In this document: in pieces, positions 1 through 6,173 of the stretch
Layout of the letters: each line of letters opens with the position of its first letter
How positions within the stretch are numbered: position 1 is the stretch's first letter
Source of the DNA: Rickettsiales bacterium
GTDB taxonomy: Bacteria > Pseudomonadota > Alphaproteobacteria > Rickettsiales > UBA1997
Assembly: GCA_947505885.1 (NCBI GenBank)
Contig: CANNMN010000081.1
Location: 1 to 6,173 of the forward strand
Direction: 5' to 3'
DNA: 6,173 bases
Notes under the pieces: generated by a model
What the model saw: the letters and a program-made list of their open reading frames with translations, nothing else
Told to the model about the DNA's origin: nothing
Databases searched by the model: none
Made by a program: the position numbers and the translations under genes

Positions 1-564
1 TGTTTAATGAATAATGTAATTAACGGCAATGACGCCTAGCTGTAAATAGTTAATCTGCCGCGCATTTTTGCACACCGCCTTCAGCAAAAATTTCAAAAAT
101 ATCGACGAATAAAATGTGAAAAGTGTCAAGAGGTTAGGTTACACCTTTTAATAGAATAAGAATTACATTCTCTATCAACGCTTCAGCGCCTTGCAATTCT
201 AAGTTAACTAGCTTGCCCGTAGATGATTCTCGTTAAACCATAAATATTTATGCACACAAAATTTCCGCCAATGGTTATATTTTGCATATCTCGCTCATCT
301 GATGAAAAAATCCTCCAGAAGCTTTGGGTGGCCTGAATTCGCTCCTGACTTAAAAAGATCTGTCACGTTATACTCAATCGAACAATGCAGCTTAAAAACA
401 ATTATACGAATTAAGATTTTTCCTCAGCTTAAATTTTAAGAATCAAAGTTTAGCTGATCTGATTTTTTATAGGTAAAGTGTTGAGGCTCTTCGCCGCCAA
501 CTAGTCCTTATCCTAAAAATGACTTAGCAGCAAAGAAGAAAATAAAAAACAGCTTTTTCACTGA
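1..564. other. Region without an intact gene, downstream of grxD
   Basis: No open frame of gene length exists on either strand, and I see no tRNA, rRNA, insertion sequence or direct repeat. Stop codons are frequent in all frames. Apart from the possible decayed frames on the minus strand, it holds only weak dyads (for example 424-433 with 449-457, followed by a T6 on the plus strand) and an isolated TTGACA on the minus strand at 129-124 that lacks a good -10 partner. It reads as ordinary or decaying intergenic DNA, as is common in reduced alphaproteobacterial genomes. Confidence 0.7.
50..423 (-). pseudogene. Possible decayed coding sequence, unrecognised
   Basis: Three minus-strand frames, each too short to be a gene, follow one another with overlap and protein-like composition: 423-298 (42 codons, contains NVTDLFKSGANSGHPKLLED), 362-207 (52 codons, contains MQNITIGGNFVCINIYGLTR), and 232-53 (contains STGKLVNLELQGAEALIENV, interrupted by one TAA at 134-136 and ended by a TAA at 50-52). 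Passing from one to the next needs the same one-base shift twice; the first could fall in the T6 run at 305-310. This would fit an old gene broken by two indels and a nonsense change. I do not recognise the family. Chance open frames of this length are common in AT-rich DNA, so this stays a weak call. Confidence 0.22.
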
Positions 565-873
565 TTATTTTTTCAATATTTCTTGAAGCTCACCTGATTG
601 GAACATCTCTTTTACAATATCGCAGCCACCAAGAAATTCACCTTTGACGTAAAGTTGCGGGACAGTTGGCCAATCAGAAAAATCTTTGATTCCTTGACGT
701 ATTTCTGCATCACGAAGCACGTCAACATCGAGAAAATCAGCACCAATATTTTTTAAAATTTGCACGACAGTCGCAGAGAATCCGCATTGCGGAAAATCTT
801 TTGTGCCCTTCATGTAAAGAACGACGTCGTTGCTTAAAATTGTTTCCTGAATTTTTTGTTGAATATCAGTCAT
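565..873 (-). CDS. grxD: Monothiol glutaredoxin, CGFS type (Grx4/GrxD family)
   Basis: CGFS glutaredoxins hold a labile [2Fe-2S] cluster with glutathione and hand it to target proteins; they also form mixed complexes with BolA proteins. The 102 residues form a single glutaredoxin domain of normal length. K22 in VLYMKGT, the active-site CGFS at 30-33 with C30, the cis-Pro segment WPTVPQLY at 68-75, and the glutathione-binding GGCD at 82-85 are all present. C84 is a second cysteine sometimes seen in alphaproteobacterial members. The ATG at 873 lies inside the last codons of the bolA-like gene. It is the last recognisable gene of the minus-strand run. No strong terminator follows: only a weak AAAAA-GCTG-TTTTT dyad lies about 10 nt past the stop, near 546-558. 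Confidence 0.96.
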   Translation of the reverse strand: MTDIQQKIQETILSNDVVLYMKGTKDFPQCGFSATVVQILKNIGADFLDVDVLRDAEIRQGIKDFSDWPTVPQLYVKGEFLGGCDIVKEMFQSGELQEILKK

Positions 874-1099
874 GAACAGAAGTTTTAATTTGAAGAGCGT
901 GAAGAGTTGTGCCCAGAATTCCTTTTAGGGCTTCGTTGACAATTTTGTGCTGTGCGATGCGCGTTTTTCCAAAAAAGCTTTTGTCAGTAATTTGCACGGC
1001 ATAGTGATCTGAATCGCCAGCTAAATCAGTGATTTCAATTTTTGCTTCAGGAAATCTTTCAGTGAGAAGATTGTTTAAATCTTGTTGCGAAATTGGCAT
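866..1099 (-). CDS. BolA family protein (small BolA2-like)
   Basis: Small BolA proteins pair with CGFS monothiol glutaredoxins, bind a shared [2Fe-2S] cluster, and serve iron-sulfur trafficking and iron sensing. The 77 residues fit the short alphaproteobacterial form. Visible features are the [13 protein letters not shown] strand (25-37) with H32, the [18 protein letters not shown] helix-turn segment (41-58) with H51, and LHALQIKTS (66-74) with H67. The ATG at 1099 is chosen because [12 protein letters not shown] begins the family domain. A longer frame from a TTG at 1135 would start inside the terminator hairpin and adds no conserved sequence. No Shine-Dalgarno sequence precedes the ATG. The TGA overlaps the grxD ATG (ATGACTGA), so the two genes are translationally coupled, matching their physical partnership. 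Family membership is firm; the exact in vivo role is inferred. Confidence 0.92.
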   Translation of the reverse strand: MPISQQDLNNLLTERFPEAKIEITDLAGDSDHYAVQITDKSFFGKTRIAQHKIVNEALKGILGTTLHALQIKTSVHD

Positions 1100-1110
1100 G
1101 AGAATAGACG

Positions 1111-1147
1111 AAAAAAAACGGCCACACTTAAACAAAAGTGTGGCCGT
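1111..1147 (-). terminator. Rho-independent terminator after pnp
   Basis: Arms 1118-1129 and 1136-1147 form a perfect 12-bp stem with a GC-rich outer half (CGGCCACACTT/AAGTGTGGCCG plus one outer A-T pair) and a 6-nt loop. On the minus strand the stem is followed by eight T residues (A8 at 1111-1118 on the plus strand; the first shares the outer pair). The stem begins 11 nt after the pnp TAA. On the plus strand no T-run follows the stem, so it works for minus-strand transcription only. The bolA ATG comes 11 nt after the end of the T-run. Confidence 0.93.
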
Positions 1148-1158
1148 GAGTTTAATTC

Positions 1159-3570
1159 TTAACCAAAAAAGCCACGGCGTTTTTTTGGAGCGCCACCACC
1201 ATCGCGATCGTCACGATCACTACCGCTTCTGCGATCACGGTCACCACTTCGATCATCGCGATCACGACTTCCTCTGCGATCGTCACGTTCACCGCCTCTG
1301 CGATCTCCACCACGATCATCACGATCGCGTCCGCCACCTCTGCGATCTCCGCCACGATCATCACGATCGCGTCCGCCGCTTCTGCGATCTCCGCCACGAT
1401 CATCACGTCCACCAGATTCTCTTTCGTCGATCATTTGTGGCTTGTTCGCAAGACGCTCAGTTATGTCTTCTCCGGTCGCTTGATCAACGCAACGGAAGCT
1501 CAATTTTGGACGACCTTTTTTATCGAAGCCAATTACTTTAACTTTGATTATATCGCCTTCGTTAATGATGTCTTCAACGAAATCAACCCGGTATTCAGCA
1601 AGCTCAGAAATGTGCACGAAGCCATCACGATTGTTAGAGATGCTAACGAATGCACCAGCATCAATTACCTTCACAACTGGACCTTCGTAAATATCACCAA
1701 TTTCTGGTTCGAAAGTGATTTCTTGAATCATCGCAATCGCTTTTTTTACTGCTTCGCTGTTGCTTGAGGAAATTTTAATTAGGCCATTATCGTCGATGTC
1801 AACTGCTGCACCAGAAACTGTGCAGATTTCTTTGATCACTGCACCGCGTGCGCCAATAACTTCACGAATTTTCTTTTGTGGAATCGTCATTACTTCAACG
1901 CGAGGGACGTTTGAGTTGAATTCAGCTCTTGATGAAGAAATAACTGCGCACATTTTTTCAAGAATATGCATTCTGCCTCCCTGAGCTTGCTCAAGAGCTT
2001 TTTGCATGATCTCAACAGTAATTCCATTACACTTGATATCCATTTGAAGTGCAGTGATGCCCTCGGCAGTTCCTGCAACTTTGAAATCCATGTCACCAAG
2101 ATGATCTTCGTCACCCATGATATCAGAAAGGATAACGTAATCATTGCCTTCTTTGATCAAACCCATTGCGATCCCAGAAACTGCGGCCTTAAGTGGCACA
2201 CCAGCATCCATCAAAGCAAGTGAAGCTCCACAAACTGACGCCATTGAAGACGAGCCATTTGATTCAGTAATTTCAGAAACAACACGAGCAGCGTAAGTAA
2301 AAGCTTCGCCGGTTGGAAAAACTGGATTCAATGCTCTCCAAGCTAGTTTACCGTGGCCAATTTCGCGACGTCCTGGAGCTCTCAACTGACCAACTTCACC
2401 AACTGAGTAAGGAGGGAAATTGTAGTGAAGCATGAAAGATTCCTCGGTCATGCCTGGATCAAGATTTTCGATCATTTGCTTGTCTTTGCCAGTCGCGCCA
2501 AGAGTTGTGGTAACAAGAGCTTGAGTTTCTCCACGAGTGAAAAGGGCAGAGCCATGAACTTGTGGAAGCAATCCAGTTTCAATTTCGATGCGACGAATAT
2601 CAGTTGATGAACGACCATCGATTCTTTTGCCAGTTTTCAAAACGTCATTGCGCACAAGTTCTTGCGACAGTTGTTTGAAGAGTGATTTTACCTTATTCGC
2701 ATCAACAGTTTCGTTGATGAATTTAGCTTTAATTTCGCTGAAAATTTGGTCTAAATCAGTTGAGCGAGCTTGCTTTTCTTGCTTCTTGTAAGCGAGCACT
2801 AGGCGGTCACCGATGAAGCTTGCGATATCATTTTTAAGCGCAGCATTATCATCTTTTTTTACTTCGATTTTCTTCTTACCACATTCTGCAGCAAGTTCGT
2901 GAATCATTGCAATTATTGGCTGGAATGATTGATGAGCAAAAGTTACTGCTTCCAACATTTGAGCTTCAGAAAGTTCTTTTGCTTCTGATTCAACCATAAG
3001 AACAGATGATGCTGTACCAGAAACAACCAAGTCTAGAGAGCCAGCTTTAATTTCTTCATTGCTTGGGTTAAGGATGAATTCACCGTTAATTAAACCAACT
3101 CTTGCCGCAGCAATTGGCTCAAGAAATGGAGCTTCAGAAATTGCTAGAGCAGCAGAAGCGCCGATTAGAGCAGCAATATCTGGGGTGCAAGTCGGATCGT
3201 AAGAAAGTACGGTACAAACTACGTTTACATCATTGTAAAAGTTAGAAGGGAAAAGTGGGCGGATTGGACGATCAATCAAGCGAGAGGTTAGAGTAGCGGT
3301 ATCGGATGGCTTAGTTTCGCGCTTAAAGAATCCCCCTGGAATCTTTCCAGCAGCATAAGATTTTTCGAGATAGTTTACGGTAAGTGGGAAGAAATCCGCA
3401 CCTTCCATTGCTTTGCTCGCAACAGTTACTGCGCAAAGAATTGTGGTGTTGCCGTATTTTACTACTACTGAGCCACTGGCTTGGCGAGCGATTTTACCAG
3501 TCTCTAGAGAAAGGATTTTGCCGTTCCAATTAATTTCTTTTTTGACGATATTGAACATAGTTTCGGACAT
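1159..3570 (-). CDS. pnp: Polyribonucleotide nucleotidyltransferase (PNPase) with Arg/Asp/Gly-rich C-terminal tail
   Basis: PNPase degrades RNA 3'-to-5' by phosphorolysis, releasing nucleoside diphosphates, and acts as a ring-shaped trimer in the cytosol. The 803-residue protein has all family domains in order. The first RNase PH-like core (about 14-150) carries the GGFFKRE RNA-binding loop at 79-85. A helical linker spans about 240-310. The second RNase PH core (about 316-540) has NGSSS at 438-442 for phosphate and D489, D495, K497 in the GDEDHLGDMDFK catalytic segment. A KH domain (about 556-615) has the GARG loop at 573-576, and an S1 domain (about 623-694) follows. Residues 721-793 are a tail made of Arg, Asp, Gly and a few Ser, capped by APKKRRGFFG, making the protein some 50-100 residues longer than common PNPases. 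The ATG at 3558 (MFNI) matches the usual alphaproteobacterial start better than the listed ATG at 3570, which adds MSET; both are preceded by GAAACT. An intrinsic terminator follows the stop. Confidence 0.97.
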   Translation of the reverse strand: MSETMFNIVKKEINWNGKILSLETGKIARQASGSVVVKYGNTTILCAVTVASKAMEGADFFPLTVNYLEKSYAAGKIPGGFFKRETKPSDTATLTSRLIDRPIRPLFPSNFYNDVNVVCTVLSYDPTCTPDIAALIGASAALAISEAPFLEPIAAARVGLINGEFILNPSNEEIKAGSLDLVVSGTASSVLMVESEAKELSEAQMLEAVTFAHQSFQPIIAMIHELAAECGKKKIEVKKDDNAALKNDIASFIGDRLVLAYKKQEKQARSTDLDQIFSEIKAKFINETVDANKVKSLFKQLSQELVRNDVLKTGKRIDGRSSTDIRRIEIETGLLPQVHGSALFTRGETQALVTTTLGATGKDKQMIENLDPGMTEESFMLHYNFPPYSVGEVGQLRAPGRREIGHGKLAWRALNPVFPTGEAFTYAARVVSEITESNGSSSMASVCGASLALMDAGVPLKAAVSGIAMGLIKEGNDYVILSDIMGDEDHLGDMDFKVAGTAEGITALQMDIKCNGITVEIMQKALEQAQGGRMHILEKMCAVISSSRAEFNSNVPRVEVMTIPQKKIREVIGARGAVIKEICTVSGAAVDIDDNGLIKISSSNSEAVKKAIAMIQEITFEPEIGDIYEGPVVKVIDAGAFVSISNNRDGFVHISELAEYRVDFVEDIINEGDIIKVKVIGFDKKGRPKLSFRCVDQATGEDITERLANKPQMIDERESGGRDDRGGDRRSGGRDRDDRGGDRRGGGRDRDDRGGDRRGGERDDRRGSRDRDDRSGDRDRRSGSDRDDRDGGGAPKKRRGFFG
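1192..1410 (-). repeat. Tandem repeat (42-bp units) encoding the PNPase Arg/Asp/Gly tail
   Basis: Units at 1297-1338 and 1339-1380 are both 42 bp and differ at only three positions. A third copy starting at 1381 matches the second for 27 nt, then lacks 6 nt (two codons). Each unit encodes a 14-residue block of the type GGRDRDDRGGDRRG. Towards the 3' end of pnp (1192-1296) the repeat has diverged but the composition persists. Over residues 721-793 there are 25 Arg, 22 Asp, 20 Gly, 5 Ser and 1 Glu, and nothing else. All unit differences keep the reading frame, which is the pattern expected of in-frame expansion and contraction in a disordered segment. Confidence 0.9.
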
Positions 3571-3691
3571 AGTTTCAGCTTTTTAAGTTAGGGTTGAGAT
3601 GGTTTGTTTATTTAATCTGCAGCAACACGGACGTGTTATTACTTCAATGATCGCAGCACGGCGTAAAAAATACGCGAACTAACGAAAGAAA
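3571..3691 (-). promoter_or_regulatory. rpsO-pnp spacer / pnp mRNA leader with two small dyads
   Basis: This 121-nt spacer is the longest gap inside the minus-strand run. It contains two short inverted repeats: 3661-3665 with 3671-3675 (GCGTA/TACGC, 5-nt loop), and 3624-3628 with 3633-3637 (AACAC/GTGTT, 4-nt loop). In E. coli the equivalent spacer carries a pnp promoter and an RNase III-cleaved hairpin through which PNPase represses itself. The stems here are much shorter, so the same mechanism is only a possibility. I found no convincing -35/-10 pair. Bases just before the pnp ATG (AAAAAGCTGAAACT) give no clear ribosome-binding site. Confidence 0.3.
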
Positions 3692-3961
3692 TTACTTACG
3701 GATATCAAGTTTTTTGATAAGAACTTCGTAACGCTTAACGTCAGAAGCCTTAAGGTAATCAAGCAATCTTCTTCTTTTTCCTACCAAGATAAGAAGACCA
3801 CGACGTGAGGAAAAGTCTTTTTTGTGAGTCTTTAGGTGCTCGGTTAAATTGTTTAATTGTTTGGTGATGATGGCGCTTTGCACCTCAACTGAACCGCTGT
3901 CATTCTTAACTGTAGCGAATTCAGCGATAACTTCTTTTTTTGATTTGTTCAAAAGAGACAT
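3692..3961 (-). CDS. rpsO: 30S ribosomal protein S15
   Basis: S15 is a primary 16S rRNA-binding protein that nucleates assembly of the 30S platform and takes part in an intersubunit bridge. The 89-residue length is exactly canonical. The family core is clear: [11 protein letters not shown] (about 23-33), [21 protein letters not shown] (about 37-57), then [11 protein letters not shown] (about 61-71), with a basic C-terminus ending KLDIRK. The ATG at 3961 is the usual S15 start (MSLL...). It lies 29 nt after truB, and pnp follows after a 121-nt spacer, which gives the widespread truB-rpsO-pnp order. No Shine-Dalgarno-like sequence precedes the ATG; the upstream bases are A-rich (AAGAAATAAAAA). 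In E. coli S15 represses its own mRNA through a leader pseudoknot; no equivalent can be identified by eye here. Confidence 0.97.
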   Translation of the reverse strand: MSLLNKSKKEVIAEFATVKNDSGSVEVQSAIITKQLNNLTEHLKTHKKDFSSRRGLLILVGKRRRLLDYLKASDVKRYEVLIKKLDIRK

Positions 3962-3990
3962 TTTTTATTTCTTGAAATTTTTAAGGAGAT

Positions 3991-4706
3991 CTAAACCACT
4001 AGAGACATACCTGCCATGAACTGCAGCGAGCCATCTGAAAAACGGGACGGGTAATTAGTGGCCAATTTTAAAGCGTCAAGCTGAATTGTTTTTTCATAAA
4101 GGAAATCTCCGACCCGAAGACGAGTTAATTTAGAAACATATCCGCAAACGCCAACTCGCTTGCAGAGATCGCGAGCCAAGGAGCGAACATAAGTTCCCTT
4201 ACCACATTCCATTTCAAGTTCTGCATAGTCGTGATTATTCACGATTAGTTTGAGTGAAAAAATTTCCACTTCGCGCGGCAAAATTTCAAATGCGATTTCT
4301 CGTATGGCTAATTTATAGGCGCGCTTTCCGTTAATTTTAACCGCCGAAAAACGCGAAGGAGATTGTAAAATTTTTCCGATAAAAACTGGTAAAACAGAAA
4401 TTATTTCTTCGGTACTTGGTCTTGCTAAACTATATTCTGCACATTTGCCCTTGATATCGTCTGTGTCACGAAATTCACCAAAAGAGATACGAAAAAAATA
4501 TTTTTTCCGCATCGCCATTAATTTCCCCGAGGTTTTTGTTGCTTTGTTTAAAGCAACTGGAAGTACTCCACAAGCAAATGGATCAAGGGATCCAGCATGT
4601 CCAACTTTTTTTGCTTTGGTGATTTTTTTGACAATCGTAACAACTTGTGCCGAAGAAATTCCGGCAGGTTTGTTAATATTTAGCCAAAGATTTTGTTCCC
4701 TCAGCA

Positions 4707-4707
<1 letters not shown>
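3991..4707 (-). CDS. truB: tRNA pseudouridine-55 synthase TruB, short form
   Basis: TruB isomerises uridine 55 in the T-arm of tRNAs to pseudouridine. The catalytic core is intact: NINKPAGISS (10-19), KKVGHAGSLDPFACGVLP (33-50) with the catalytic Asp at D42, Y70 in the KKYFFRISFGE strand, PSRFSAVKINGKRAYKLAR-like sequence around 117-135, and KGTYVRSLARDL (170-181) with its conserved Arg. The start is GTG at 4707-4705. It overlaps the mdh TAG by one base, and only seven residues precede the conserved WLNINKP block, so the start is well supported. At 238 residues it is about 60 shorter than usual bacterial TruB proteins (roughly 300). The missing part is the C-terminal PUA-like RNA-binding domain, and rpsO begins 29 nt later, leaving no room for it. 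The catalytic identity is firm; whether the protein is fully functional without that domain is unknown. Confidence 0.94.

Positions 4708-6173
<1,466 letters not shown>

Noticed and set aside
100..129. Minus-strand promoter from TTGACA at 129-124
   Set aside because: At 16-19 nt spacing the -10 positions (GTCGAT, TCGATA) match the consensus poorly, and no intact gene follows before the window ends.
424..466. Plus-strand terminator (TCAGCT-t-AAA / TTTAGCTGA followed by T6)
   Set aside because: The stem has a bulge, is AT-rich with a loop of about 15 nt, sits 4 nt away from the T-run, and no plus-strand gene lies upstream.
1100..1135. Upstream TTG start for the bolA-like gene
   Set aside because: It lies in the loop of the terminator hairpin and adds twelve residues with no family similarity.
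1192..1410. CRISPR-like array from the repeated units
   Set aside because: Units are directly tandem without unique spacers, preserve the reading frame and sit inside a gene.
1152..1412. 86-codon minus-strand frame of Val/Ile/Ala/Glu repeats in another frame of the pnp tail
   Set aside because: It is a shifted reading of the same 42-bp repeats, with no start signal and no independent support.
1029..1541. 170-codon plus-strand frame rich in His, Asp and Arg, antisense to the pnp tail
   Set aside because: Its His/Asp/Arg pattern is the reverse complement of the GAT-CGN repeats that encode the PNPase tail. The intact PNPase, KH and S1 reading frame leaves no doubt about the coding strand.
3980..4054. 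Plus-strand TTAAGGAGAT as a ribosome-binding site for a small gene
   Set aside because: The next plus-strand ATG is about 25 nt away and opens only 12 codons, antisense to the end of truB.

Overview
The window looks like a piece of an AT-rich alphaproteobacterial chromosome, possibly from a reduced or host-associated lineage such as Rickettsiales or Holosporales. The placement rests on three things. The PNPase has alphaproteobacterial-style sequence (an AAGKIPGGFFKRE block and an MFNI-type start). The small BolA2-like protein and CGFS glutaredoxin form a pair typical of that class. MDH is of the LDH-like type. The order within the class is an inference; no rRNA or marker outside these genes is present.

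Every recognisable gene is on the minus strand. In transcription order they are tmk (its first ~30 codons lie beyond position 6173), mdh, truB, rpsO, pnp, bolA-like and grxD. Spacing is tight: tmk-mdh 2 nt, mdh-truB overlapping by 1 nt (TAGTG), truB-rpsO 29 nt, rpsO-pnp 121 nt, and bolA-grxD overlapping by 8 nt (ATGACTGA). A near-perfect intrinsic terminator lies between pnp and bolA. It splits the run into a tmk-to-pnp unit and a bolA-grxD unit, unless read-through links them.

The first unit combines dTTP supply (tmk), the TCA cycle (mdh), tRNA modification (truB), the 30S subunit (rpsO) and RNA decay (pnp). truB-rpsO-pnp is the classical bacterial core; mdh is the unexpected member. The second unit is an iron-sulfur/redox pair whose products are known to form [2Fe-2S]-bridged complexes in other organisms.

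Positions 1-564, downstream of grxD, hold no intact gene. Three short minus-strand frames there can be chained into something that may be a decayed coding sequence, but I do not recognise it.

I see no mobile element, CRISPR array, tRNA or rRNA, and no convincing new multi-gene system. The most distinctive item is the low-complexity Arg/Asp/Gly tail on PNPase, encoded by 42-bp tandem repeats and carrying a dense cluster of GATC sites.
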